DNA of 64,000 nucleotides, taken from assembly GCA_963778165.1 (NCBI GenBank), contig CAVZTE010000005.1:186001-250000 (forward strand), read 5' to 3'. Shown here piece by piece: positions 24,832 through 33,426 of this stretch (the first letter of the stretch is position 1; each line of letters opens with the position of its first letter). The translations under genes and the position numbers were made by a program. The stretch comes from Bog-756 sp963778165. Its GTDB lineage: Bacteria; Actinomycetota; Acidimicrobiia; Acidimicrobiales; RAAP-2. The notes under the pieces are model-generated. The model worked only from the letters and a program-made list of their open reading frames with translations, was not told where the DNA came from and did not search any database.

Positions 24832-25877
24832 CTGGCGCCACCCGTTCCCCGGCCAGCCCCACGTTTCGGGTGGACGGAACGGTCGGAATGGATGGAGCTG
24901 CAGTGGGTAATCTGACCATCGACGCCCGTGACGTTCGCAAATCGTTCGGCAACCAACTCGTGCTCGACGAAGTGACTCTGGCAGTCGAGGAAGGCACGAT
25001 CTTCTCGCTCTTGGGTCCGAACGGTGCAGGCAAGACCACCATGGTCCGCATCCTGTCCACCCTGATCTCGGCTGATTCGGGCTCGATGCATATTGCCGGA
25101 CACGACGTGACCGCCGACCCCGATGGAGTCCGAGCAGTCATCGGGGTCACCGGCCAGTTCTCGGCCGTCGACAATCTGCTCACCGGAACCGAGAACCTGC
25201 AGTTGATAGCCGATCTACGCCACCTCGGACCCAAGGCCGGGCGGCAACGGATCACCGAGTTGTTGGAGCAGTTCGAGCTGGTCGAAGCCGGGGACAAGCT
25301 CCTGTCGACCTACTCCGGAGGAATGCGCCGGCGGCTCGACCTGGCCATGACGCTGGTCGACCGGCCGAGCGTGATCTTCCTCGACGAGCCCACCACGGGT
25401 CTGGACCCGCGCAGCCGTCGCACCATGTGGCAGATCATCCGCGAACTCGCTGCGGCCGGGGTCACCATCTTGCTCACCACCCAGTACCTCGACGAGGCGG
25501 ACCGGCTGTCCGACCGGATCGCAGTCCTCGACCAGGGACGGATCGTCGCCGAGGGCACCCCATCCGAGCTCAAGAGCCGGATGCCCGGCGGTCATGTCCG
25601 GCTCTACTTCGCCAATCCCCAACTGCTGCGCTCAGCCAACGACCTCATCCCGACGGCAGCGCCAGACCACGAGCAACTGGCCTTACAGGCGCCGGCGGAC
25701 GCCACCGTGGATGCACTCCGCGACCTACTCAACGAGCTGCATGAGGCCGACATCGCCGTCGACCGGCTGACCATCCACACGCCGGATCTCGACGACGTAT
25801 TCCTGGCCGTCACCGGATCTCCCGTAACCGTCCCATCGGACAAGGACGCCATTATGGAAGGAGTCCCACGGCCATGA
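24828..25877 (+). CDS. ABC transporter ATP-binding protein, DrrA type
   Basis: 349 aa. Walker A GPNGAGKTTM is near residue 64, Q-loop VTGQFSAVD near 108, signature YSGGMRRRLDLA near 162, Walker B VIFLDEPTTGLDP near 180, switch region LTTQYLDEADRLSDR near 211, where Gln replaces the usual His as in DrrA itself. The C-terminus ends with LDDVFLAVTG. Daunorubicin-type exporters have this Gln variant. It begins in the DUF4097 stop codon and overlaps the permease start by 4 bp. Likely exports a hydrophobic compound. Confidence 0.9.
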   Translation: MTGATRSPASPTFRVDGTVGMDGAAVGNLTIDARDVRKSFGNQLVLDEVTLAVEEGTIFSLLGPNGAGKTTMVRILSTLISADSGSMHIAGHDVTADPDGVRAVIGVTGQFSAVDNLLTGTENLQLIADLRHLGPKAGRQRITELLEQFELVEAGDKLLSTYSGGMRRRLDLAMTLVDRPSVIFLDEPTTGLDPRSRRTMWQIIRELAAAGVTILLTTQYLDEADRLSDRIAVLDQGRIVAEGTPSELKSRMPGGHVRLYFANPQLLRSANDLIPTAAPDHEQLALQAPADATVDALRDLLNELHEADIAVDRLTIHTPDLDDVFLAVTGSPVTVPSDKDAIMEGVPRP

Positions 25878-26671
25878 CCACCCTGGCCTACACGGTAAGC
25901 GACTCAAGGACGATGTTGAGGCGCAACCTGAAGCACCAACTCCGCTACCCGTCCATGACCGTGATGCTCGTCGGCATGCCTATCGTGTTTCTACTCCTGT
26001 TCGTCTATGTGTTCGGTGGTCAATTCGGCGCGGGTCTCCACGCCATCGATGGTCGCCGTGCCTACCTCGATTATGTGGTGCCCGGTGTGCTGCTGGTCAC
26101 GGTGGCCTCAGCGGTTCAAGGCACCTCGATCATGGTGGCCATGGATATGACCGGAGGCATCATCGACCGATTCCGCACCATGGCCATCGCACGAGCCTCG
26201 GTCCTCACCGGACACGTGCTCGGAACCCTGATCCAGGTTCTGGCCGGATTCGCCTTCGTGATCGGCGTGGCCTTCGGCATCGGGTTTCGCTCCACAGCCG
26301 GGCCTATCGAGTGGGTGTCGGCGCTCGGGCTGCTGACGCTGTTCACCTTCGCTCTCATCTGGATGGCGGTCGCCCTCGGCCTGGCCGCCAAAAGTGTCGA
26401 GACGGCCAGCAACACCCCCATGGCCCTACTCTTGCTGCTGTTTATCAGTAGCGCCTTCGTCTCGACCCAAACCATGCCCGAAGGGATGCGACAGTTCGCC
26501 GAGTACCAGCCCTTCACCCCGGTGGCCGACAGTGTGCGTGGACTGCTCAACGGTGCTCCTACTGGAGATCACGTCCTGGTGGCCATCGCCTGGAGCATCG
26601 GCATCGGCGTGGCCAGTTACCTCTGGGCCCTCCGCCTTTACAACGCCCGCCGAGCCGCCCAGCCGGGCTGA
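25874..26671 (+). CDS. ABC-2 type permease, DrrB/DrrC type
   Basis: 265 aa, six hydrophobic segments: VMLVGMPIVFLLLFVYVFGG, YVVPGVLLVTVASAVQGTSI, LIQVLAGFAFVIGVAFGIGF, ALGLLTLFTFALIWMAVALG, ALLLLLFISSAFVSTQTMPE, VLVAIAWSIGIGVASYLWAL. The TPVADSVRGLLNG block after segment five is the ABC-2 family mark. It forms the channel for the ATPase whose stop it overlaps. The substrate is unknown; the operon is probably controlled by the RHH protein upstream. Confidence 0.88.
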   Translation: MTTLAYTVSDSRTMLRRNLKHQLRYPSMTVMLVGMPIVFLLLFVYVFGGQFGAGLHAIDGRRAYLDYVVPGVLLVTVASAVQGTSIMVAMDMTGGIIDRFRTMAIARASVLTGHVLGTLIQVLAGFAFVIGVAFGIGFRSTAGPIEWVSALGLLTLFTFALIWMAVALGLAAKSVETASNTPMALLLLLFISSAFVSTQTMPEGMRQFAEYQPFTPVADSVRGLLNGAPTGDHVLVAIAWSIGIGVASYLWALRLYNARRAAQPG

Positions 26672-26773
26672 GACCACGACCGGCTCGAGCTTGGGCCTGC
26701 TGATCAGTCGAGCAACCGCTCTCCACCGGCTCCCGGGAAGGTCCGGCGCCCTCACACCATGGTGGAGATCAAT

Positions 26774-27337
26774 TCAATGGGGGCGTAGACCGTCCAGAGC
26801 GGCTTGGAGGATGGGCTCGACGTACTGCGAGTCGCCGTGGATCTGGGCTACGGCCACGACCATGTCGGTGACCTGTTCGAGCGTGAGGTCGTGGCGAATT
26901 TCGTGAGAACGTTGAGCCGCCTGGAGCAGCGGCCGACCGGTGGCCAGCACCCGGGCACGGCCCTCGCCCAACAAGGGGTTGCTGCCATCGGAGCGCTCGA
27001 GCAGCTCAACGGCGATGGCTCGCTTCGAGGTCACAAAAGCGAAGAACCGGTGCAGCCATGCCACCAGCACCTCGCCCGGCGTCTCCCCCACGATCGACCC
27101 GGCCGCGGCGCACAGGGCTTTGATCCGTTCGGCATACAGGGCTTCCAGGAGCTCGCGGCGGCTGGGGAAGTTGCGGTACAACGTGGCCATCCCCACGCCG
27201 GCACGGCGGGAGATCTCGGCCATCGACACCTCGGCATCAGGGTCGGCGAAGGCGGCATCGGCGGCCGCCAGGATCTTGCCGCGGTTGCGCTCGGCATCGG
27301 CACGTCTTGTCGGAGGCTGGACCTGGCTGGTGGACAT
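26774..27337 (-). CDS. TetR-family transcriptional regulator
   Basis: 187 aa. RGKILAAADAAFADPDAEVS followed by EISRRAGVGMATLYRNFPSR (near residue 40) is the TetR DNA-binding domain; the rest is the ligand pocket (HRFFAFVTSKRAIAVELLER). It is divergent from the aldo/keto reductase gene, and two operator-like palindromes lie between them. This arrangement is usual for a repressor of a nearby reductase that answers a xenobiotic. Confidence 0.88.
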   Translation of the reverse strand: MSTSQVQPPTRRADAERNRGKILAAADAAFADPDAEVSMAEISRRAGVGMATLYRNFPSRRELLEALYAERIKALCAAAGSIVGETPGEVLVAWLHRFFAFVTSKRAIAVELLERSDGSNPLLGEGRARVLATGRPLLQAAQRSHEIRHDLTLEQVTDMVVAVAQIHGDSQYVEPILQAALDGLRPH

Positions 27338-27350
27338 GAGAACTCTAAGT

Positions 27351-27397
27351 GGACAGGTTATCCGATACTCTGTACAGTGAAACGGACAGGCTGTCCG
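27351..27397. promoter_or_regulatory. two TetR-type operators between tetR and aldo/keto reductase genes
   Basis: CGGACAGGCTGTCCG (27383-27397) is a perfect 15-bp palindrome around a central base. A second, imperfect copy, GGACAGGTTATCC, lies at 27351-27363, one half-site in from the regulator start. Centres are 33 bp apart. The divergent regulator is the obvious binder. Confidence 0.7.
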
Positions 27398-27466
27398 CCT
27401 GCGGTTGCACCCCAACCTCTCGACCTGTCGTAACCACGGTGCGGCGGACCCACAAAGGAGATGTCC

Positions 27467-28507
27467 ATGGACTACCGACCTCTCGGACGCACTGGCGTCA
27501 CCGTCAGCCAGCTGTGCCTCGGCGCCATGATGTTCGGCGCCTTTGGCAATTCCGACCACGATGATGCGATCCGGATCATCCACAAGGCACTCGACGCCGG
27601 GATCAACGTCATCGACACGGCCGATGGTTACTCCTCGGGTGAGTCGGAGCTGATCCTGGGCAAGGCATTGGCCGGGGGACGTCGGGAGAAGGTGGTGCTG
27701 GCGGTCAAGTTCGGCGTTCCCTTCGGTGATCAGGATCCCAACCACCGCGGAGCGTCGCGGCGATGGATCACCGAGGCTGTCGAGGGCTCGCTCCGCCGGC
27801 TTCAGACGGACTGGATCGATCTCTACCAGGTGGGCGTCCCCGATCCCAGTACCGATATCGACGAGACCCTCGGCGCCCTCACCGACCTCGTGCGGGCCGG
27901 CAAGATCCGCTCCCTCGGCGCATCGAAGGTCCCGGCCTCTCAGGTCGTCGAGGCCCAGTGGATCGCCGATCGCCGTGGTCACGAGCGGTTCCGCACCGAA
28001 CAGCCTCCCTACTCCTTGCTGACCCGGGCCATTGAATACGATCTGCTGCCCACCTGCCTGAGGCACGGGATGGGTGTCCTGGCCTACAGTCCTTTGGCCA
28101 GCGGCTGGCTTTCGGGTCACTACCGCAAAGGACGGGACATCAGTGGGCCAGGTTCGGCGGCGCGGTTGCAGCGCTGGCCAGGGCGCTTCGACCCCGACAA
28201 CCCCGAAAATGCGGCCAAGTTCGACGCCGCCGACGCCCTAGGACTCCTGGCCGATGAGGCCGGGCTCACCCTGGTGCAGATGGCCGTGGCCTTCGCCGTT
28301 CGACACCCTGCAGTCACCTCCACCATCATCGGCCCGCGCACCATGGAGCACCTGGACAGTTATCTGGCGGCCGACGGGATTGAACTGTCGGACGACGTGC
28401 TCGACCGCATCGACGGGATCGTCCCGCCCGGGGTCACCGTCCACATGGTCGACAACATGTGGGACATCGGTACCTCAGCGCTCACTCCGGCTGCTCGTCG
28501 CCGCTAA
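27467..28507 (+). CDS. aldo/keto reductase with an altered active site
   Basis: 346 aa, typical of the bacterial AKR group. DTADGYSSGESELILGKAL near residue 48 supplies the catalytic Asp and Tyr and VVLAVKFG near 77 the Lys, but the fourth residue, normally His in LYQxH, is Gly here (DLYQVGVPDPS near residue 120). The cofactor-binding Ser-Asn pair also reads SK (SLGASKVPAS). EQPPYSLL is intact. NADPH-dependent carbonyl reduction may be weak or replaced. AAAGGAG stands 6 bases before the ATG at 27467. Divergent TetR is the likely regulator. Confidence 0.85.
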   Translation: MDYRPLGRTGVTVSQLCLGAMMFGAFGNSDHDDAIRIIHKALDAGINVIDTADGYSSGESELILGKALAGGRREKVVLAVKFGVPFGDQDPNHRGASRRWITEAVEGSLRRLQTDWIDLYQVGVPDPSTDIDETLGALTDLVRAGKIRSLGASKVPASQVVEAQWIADRRGHERFRTEQPPYSLLTRAIEYDLLPTCLRHGMGVLAYSPLASGWLSGHYRKGRDISGPGSAARLQRWPGRFDPDNPENAAKFDAADALGLLADEAGLTLVQMAVAFAVRHPAVTSTIIGPRTMEHLDSYLAADGIELSDDVLDRIDGIVPPGVTVHMVDNMWDIGTSALTPAARRR

Positions 28508-28596
28508 TCCAACCCGGGAAGGCCGCACGGACTCGGACCATGAACACGCCGGATTTCGTAGGATTCAACAACTGACCCCGGGGGTAAAGCGGGACG

Positions 28597-30984
28597 ATGG
28601 CGACGTCCCGGGGGACCCACGTGAGGCAATTCTTGGTAACAGGTCGTACTGCTCTGGCGGTCATACTCACTATCAGCGTGTGGCTGGCCGTCAGCTTGGT
28701 GACCACCACCAGCAGTTCAGCGGCGACCACCAGCTTCACGGCCGTCGGCAGCGCGGAGCAGGTGTACGTGACCGGCCTGGGGCCATCGGCCCAGGCCTCG
28801 CTCATCAGCCCTGCGGGAAAGACTCTCGATACGCAGAAGGCGGACGCCCTCGGCGGGCTGCTGTTCCAAAAGGTCTCACCCGGCAAGGGCTACCGGGTCA
28901 AGGTGGCTTCGGACGGAAAGGAGTCGGCGCCGCTTACCGTGCACTCCGATGCCGCAGCACCGTGGGATCCGAGTATCTACGACCAAACGATCTCGGACAA
29001 CGGCTACCAGTACCTGACCACCCGGGATGGGACCAAGCTGGCCATCGACGTCCACCCACCGACGAGCCCTGCCGGCGAGCCCGGCCTGCCGCCTGGCACT
29101 CCCCTACCGAAGGCGGGGACCGACTATCTTCCGCCGTACCCCACACTGATCGAATATTCGGGCTACGGGTATGCCGATCCGGCCGGACCGGAGAACGGGA
29201 TCGCCATCTTGGCGAACCTCATGGGCTTCGCCGTGGTGGACGTGAACATGCGGGGGACCGGTTGCTCGGGCGGCGCCTTCAACTTCTTCGAGCCCCTGCA
29301 GAACCTCGACGGCTACGACGTCATCGAGACCATCGCCCATCAGCCCTGGGTCCTCGATCACAAAGTGGGGATGATGGGAATCTCGTACGGCGCCATCAGC
29401 CAGCTGTTCGTGTCGCAACTCGATCCGCCGGCCCTTGAGGCCATCTCACCGTTGTCGACCATCGATGCCACCGCATCGACCCTCTACCCCGGTGGAATCC
29501 TCAACACCGGCTTCGCCGTGGCGTGGGCCCAGCAGCGCCAGCAGAACGCCGAGCCGGCCGGACCCAACAGCGGGCAGGCCTGGGCGTATCAGCAGATCGA
29601 GGACGGCGACACCACGTGTGCCGCCAATCAGGCCCTCCATGGCGAAGCTTCGAACCTCATGGGCGAGGTGGACGCCAACCAGTACTACAACCCCGCGGTG
29701 GCCAATCCCTTGGACCCGGACACCTTTGTCAACAAAATCAACGTGCCGGTCTTTATGGCCTGCCAATGGGAGGACGAGCAGACGGGCGGACACTGCCCCG
29801 AGCTGGTCTCGCACTTCACCGGAACCAAGGAGAAGTGGTTCACCTTCACCAACGGCGCTCACATCGACTCACTCGATCCGGCCACCTTCGACCGATGGTA
29901 CGACTTCCTCGAGTTGTTCGTGGCCCATCAGGCGCCCATCCTCAACTCGGCCGTCATCAAAGCGGCCGCGCCGGTCATCTACCAGGACGCCATGGGGACC
30001 CCGGATACCGACCCCATCACCCTGCCTCAGGATTCGATCCAGACCATCCCGACCTACAGCGCGGCCCTGACCGCCTTCAAACAGCTCCCGGAGATCCGGG
30101 TGCTGTTCGACAACGGCGCCGGTAAATCACCCACGGGCACTTCGAGTGCTGGAGACCCCTACCCCGGGTTCGAGAAGGACTTCTCCTCGTTTCCCATTCC
30201 GGGTACGACCGCTGAGACCTGGTACCTCGGCGCGGGCGGAACGCTTACCAGCAAGCCGCCGACCAGCTCGGAGATCAACTGGTACACCTCGAACGCCAAG
30301 GCCCTCCCGCTAACCGACTTCGGGACCAACACCAGTAGTGGCGGGTTGTGGGGCAACGCATCCCAGTGGTCATGGAACTGGGAGCAGAACCCCTCGGGTA
30401 CCGCCGTCTCCTACGTTTCGGCTCCCTTGACCACCGACACCACTGTGATCGGTGGCGGTGCCGTCGATCTGTGGGTGCGATCGTCGACTCCCGACGTGGA
30501 CCTTCAGGCAACCATCAGCGAAGTCCGTCCTGACGGGAACGAAACGTTCGTCCAGGACGGCTGGATTCGTGCCAGTGAACGAAAGCTGTCTACGGGGACC
30601 GACAACGAGTTCGACACGGCGAGCACGGTGCTCGACCCCATCCCCAGCTTCACCAAGGCCGATGCGGCGCCCATGCCGGCAAACCAATTCGTAAAGGTGG
30701 TCATTCCGCTCTACTACGAGGGGCACGTGTACCGCGCCGGGTCGAGAATTCGCGTGACCATCTCCGCCCCCAACGGAACGGAGCCCGTCTGGTCGTTCGC
30801 CCACACGGTCCCGAAGGGGACGGGGAAGGTGTCGATCACTCTCTCCCCGTCCATGCCGTCGAGCCTCGTTCTGCCGGTCGTTCCGGGCGTAACGGTTCCG
30901 ACCGCGCTACCTGCGTGCCCGAGCCTGCGCAACGAGCCTTGCCGCACTTATCAACCGACCGTCAACAGTGTGGCCACTCAGTGA
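28597..30984 (+). CDS. secreted CocE/NonD-type alpha/beta hydrolase (X-Pro dipeptidyl-peptidase S15 family)
   Basis: 795 aa. A signal peptide (hydrophobic ALAVILTISVWLAVSLV, then a Ser/Ala-rich cleavage area) is followed by an unusual N-terminal domain and the hydrolase core from about residue 140: MRGTGCSGG near 222, the nucleophile in GISYGA (Ser263), and the catalytic His in NGAHIDSL (about residue 422). The C-terminal jelly-roll domain (from about residue 620) includes VDLWVRSSTPDVDLQATISE and the final HVYRAGSRIRVTISAPN. S15/CocE enzymes hydrolyse esters, amides or X-Pro peptides. It probably acts outside the cell. Length exceeds CocE (about 574 aa) because of the extra N-terminal part. 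Confidence 0.85.
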   Translation: MATSRGTHVRQFLVTGRTALAVILTISVWLAVSLVTTTSSSAATTSFTAVGSAEQVYVTGLGPSAQASLISPAGKTLDTQKADALGGLLFQKVSPGKGYRVKVASDGKESAPLTVHSDAAAPWDPSIYDQTISDNGYQYLTTRDGTKLAIDVHPPTSPAGEPGLPPGTPLPKAGTDYLPPYPTLIEYSGYGYADPAGPENGIAILANLMGFAVVDVNMRGTGCSGGAFNFFEPLQNLDGYDVIETIAHQPWVLDHKVGMMGISYGAISQLFVSQLDPPALEAISPLSTIDATASTLYPGGILNTGFAVAWAQQRQQNAEPAGPNSGQAWAYQQIEDGDTTCAANQALHGEASNLMGEVDANQYYNPAVANPLDPDTFVNKINVPVFMACQWEDEQTGGHCPELVSHFTGTKEKWFTFTNGAHIDSLDPATFDRWYDFLELFVAHQAPILNSAVIKAAAPVIYQDAMGTPDTDPITLPQDSIQTIPTYSAALTAFKQLPEIRVLFDNGAGKSPTGTSSAGDPYPGFEKDFSSFPIPGTTAETWYLGAGGTLTSKPPTSSEINWYTSNAKALPLTDFGTNTSSGGLWGNASQWSWNWEQNPSGTAVSYVSAPLTTDTTVIGGGAVDLWVRSSTPDVDLQATISEVRPDGNETFVQDGWIRASERKLSTGTDNEFDTASTVLDPIPSFTKADAAPMPANQFVKVVIPLYYEGHVYRAGSRIRVTISAPNGTEPVWSFAHTVPKGTGKVSITLSPSMPSSLVLPVVPGVTVPTALPACPSLRNEPCRTYQPTVNSVATQ

Positions 30985-31038
30985 GCAAGGAGCGATGACG
31001 GGACCGACCGGGAGCACCCGACCCCGTCGTCCGACCCG

Positions 31039-31845
31039 GTGACGACGGGACGGCGGTCCCCCGCTCGTTACGACGGGCAGGTGGCGGTGGTCACCGGTGC
31101 CTCGTCGGGTATCGGCCGAGCAGTGGCCGTGACCCTGGCTCAGCGAGGCGCGACCGTTATCGGACTGGCCCGTCGGCGGGGCCTGCTCGAAGAGGTCCGG
31201 GCCGAGCTGGTGGCCACCTCGCCGAGGAGCGATACCGAGGTCTGTGATGTGGGCGACAACGATGCCTTCCGACACTCGTTGAACCGCCTCGAGGCCGAAC
31301 GGGGACGGATCGACATCCTGGTCAACAACGCCGGAATCGATCTCCCCCTGCGTGCAGAAGACGGGGACGACGAGGCGGTACGCCAGGTGTTCGACGTCAA
31401 CTTCTTCGGGGTGGTGGCCGGAACGCTGGCCGTGCTTCCAGGCATGGTCCACCGCCGGGTGGGGATCGTGGTGAACGTGTCCTCGGACACTGCCCGCGCC
31501 CCCGAGCCGGGCCAGGGCGCCTATGCCGCATCAAAGGCCGCCGTATCTGCCTTCACCGACTCGATGGCGCACGAAGTGGCGACATCCGGAGTCCACCTCC
31601 ATGTCCTCTACCCCGGCTGGGTTCCCACGGCCATGGGGCTGTCCGGGGCCGACGACGATGTGCCGCTCCCACCGAAGATGGTGCGGCGAACCGCGGATGG
31701 AGTGGCGACTCTCCTGGCCGACCGGATGGGTGGCCCCAAAGTCGACATCAACGCCGCCCACCTGCCGCTCCTGGCCCCGATGGTTCGAACAGTCGCCCCG
31801 ATCTCCTACCAAAAGGCCATGCGTCGGCTGGCCAGCGCGAATTGA
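31039..31845 (+). CDS. SDR family oxidoreductase
   Basis: 268 aa from a GTG. GASSGIGRAVAVTLA (cofactor site) near residue 20, NNAGIDLPL near 97, catalytic Ser in NVSSDTA near 148 and YAASKAA near 164. The core is normal for a classical SDR. It leads a short plus-strand pair with the SRPBCC gene. Substrate is not evident. Confidence 0.88.
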   Translation: MTTGRRSPARYDGQVAVVTGASSGIGRAVAVTLAQRGATVIGLARRRGLLEEVRAELVATSPRSDTEVCDVGDNDAFRHSLNRLEAERGRIDILVNNAGIDLPLRAEDGDDEAVRQVFDVNFFGVVAGTLAVLPGMVHRRVGIVVNVSSDTARAPEPGQGAYAASKAAVSAFTDSMAHEVATSGVHLHVLYPGWVPTAMGLSGADDDVPLPPKMVRRTADGVATLLADRMGGPKVDINAAHLPLLAPMVRTVAPISYQKAMRRLASAN

Positions 31846-31878
31846 AGGCGGCAACACCCCAATGGGAGGAGGTGGACG

Positions 31879-32349
31879 ATGGTACGAGGCGAGGGTACGA
31901 CGGTGGCTCGAGGTGTGAGCCCGGAGGAGGCCTTTGACTTCGTGCTGGACCCGGCGCAGTACACCAAGGCTGACACCAAGATGGTCTGGGTCACGAAGCT
32001 GGCTGACACGCCCGACGGAATGTTGGCTCGAGAGGACGGGAAGTTCCTGGGGAGGTTCCGAGGATCGGTTATCACCCGCTACCGCTGGGAGCGGCCGAGC
32101 CACATCGACGTGGTGCTGGAGCACGGCGTACCGAAGAGCCTGCATGCCTGGTTCGACATCGAGGCGGTCGAAGGTGGGACCCGGATCCGCCACGTCGAGG
32201 AGCTGGACCTCGGGTACGGTCCACTCGGATGGGTGCATGACTGGGCGGCGGGAGGATGGTTCGCCCGCTCGGTGACCGCCGAGGTGGCCGAGATCGGTCG
32301 CCTGCTGGAGTCCGGCGAGCGCGGGCGAGCAAGTGCCGGGGCACAGTGA
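31879..32349 (+). CDS. SRPBCC / polyketide-cyclase-like protein
   Basis: 156 aa. SPEEAFDFVLDPAQYTKADT near residue 13 is the helix-strand start of the START-like fold, RYRWERPSHIDVVLEH and GGTRIRHVEELDLGYGPLGW the later strands, and a long C-terminal helix ends the domain. Such proteins bind hydrophobic ligands or act as cyclases. GGGAGGAGG stands 6-10 bases before the ATG. It follows the SDR by 33 bp and is probably co-transcribed. Confidence 0.8.
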   Translation: MVRGEGTTVARGVSPEEAFDFVLDPAQYTKADTKMVWVTKLADTPDGMLAREDGKFLGRFRGSVITRYRWERPSHIDVVLEHGVPKSLHAWFDIEAVEGGTRIRHVEELDLGYGPLGWVHDWAAGGWFARSVTAEVAEIGRLLESGERGRASAGAQ

Positions 32350-32352
32350 GTC

Positions 32353-32373
32353 AAAAGGGCACGGTGATCCGTG
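32353..32373 (-). terminator. small intrinsic terminator for the hydrolase gene
   Basis: On the minus strand CACGG-ATCA-CCGTG (32373-32360) is followed by CCCTTTTG, a hairpin and T-tract placed 27 bp after the stop codon of the alpha/beta hydrolase gene. It also ends the convergent SRPBCC gene region. Confidence 0.45.
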
Positions 32374-32399
32374 GATGAGGACTCTGCCCCGGCCTTCCT

Positions 32400-33362
32400 C
32401 TACAAGGACATCAAGAAGTCCGTGAGCAGCTCGTTGACCCGGTCAGGCTGCTCCTGCTGCACCCAGTGACCGCAGCCCGGGAGGATATGGCTGCCGCGCA
32501 GGCCCGGCAATGTCTCGGGGTAGCGGGCGATGGCACCGGCCCCCCAGATGGTCGGTCCGTCCTTCTCGCCCCCGATGAACAGCGACGGGACATGGATCGG
32601 CATGCCACGCCAAGCGGTGAGGTCTGTCCAGTCCCGGTCCACGTTGCGATAGCGGTTGAGCGGACCCCGAAACCCGGACCGCTCGAACTCCGCAGTGTAG
32701 AAATCCAGGTCGACTTGGGTCAGCCACCCGGGGAGCTGCTCGGGGATCACAAAACGATCACGTAACATCTTGCCTTTGGGGACGGTGAACGGGGCGCCAC
32801 CATCGGCTGGACGCACCGCGTCGCCTGAGGCGCCGGCATAGAAGCCCAGCAACCACGAGCGTACGTCCAACTCGGCTTCAGCCTCGGCTCGTCCCGGTGC
32901 CTGGAAGTAGTTGATGTAAAACTCCCCTTCGTCGGGAGGGGCCATGGCGGCAAACACCTCCGTCGGACGCCGACCACCCGGTGGGCTGTAGGCCACACTC
33001 AGCAAGCCGACCCCGGTGAACACATCGGGACGCAACAGGGCGGAGGTGGCCGCTATGGGCGAGCCCCAATCGTGTCCCACGACGATGGCCGTCTCCTCCC
33101 CCAGCGCTTGCACCACTCCCACGTTGTCGGCCACGTGGTTCACCATGCCGTAGGCCTCGATCTCCAGCGGCTTGGACGAACGGCCGTAACCGCGGACATC
33201 GATGGCCACGGCGCGGTAGCCGGCTTCGGCCACGGCCGGGAGCTGATGACGCCACGAGTACCACGACTCTGGAAAGCCGTGCACGAACAGGACCAGCGGC
33301 CCCTCCCCCTCCTCGACCAGGTGGATGCGGGTTCCGCGGGCGTCGACGGTCTGATGCCTCAT
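32400..33362 (-). CDS. epoxide-hydrolase-like alpha/beta hydrolase
   Basis: 320 aa. VHGFPESWYSWRHQLPAVAE near residue 28 has the HGFPE oxyanion turn of epoxide hydrolases; the nucleophile is Asp in GHDWGS near 96; the charge-relay Asp is in GGEKDGP near 262 and the His in GCGHWVQ near 298. A cap domain lies between. Asp-nucleophile hydrolases of this kind open epoxides or cleave haloalkanes; the HGFPE motif favours epoxides. The gene is convergent with the SRPBCC gene and heads toward it, with its own terminator. Confidence 0.85.
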   Translation of the reverse strand: MRHQTVDARGTRIHLVEEGEGPLVLFVHGFPESWYSWRHQLPAVAEAGYRAVAIDVRGYGRSSKPLEIEAYGMVNHVADNVGVVQALGEETAIVVGHDWGSPIAATSALLRPDVFTGVGLLSVAYSPPGGRRPTEVFAAMAPPDEGEFYINYFQAPGRAEAEAELDVRSWLLGFYAGASGDAVRPADGGAPFTVPKGKMLRDRFVIPEQLPGWLTQVDLDFYTAEFERSGFRGPLNRYRNVDRDWTDLTAWRGMPIHVPSLFIGGEKDGPTIWGAGAIARYPETLPGLRGSHILPGCGHWVQQEQPDRVNELLTDFLMSL

Positions 33363-33426
33363 GATCCGTAGCGTAATTCCGTGCCGCCCGCGGGCCCGAA
33401 CCCGGGCCAGAATCTGGCCGGACCGG

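Noticed and set aside
26757..26766. Palindrome CACCATGGTG between convergent genes
   Set aside because: Short, no T-tract, no promoter; chance in a GC-rich sequence.
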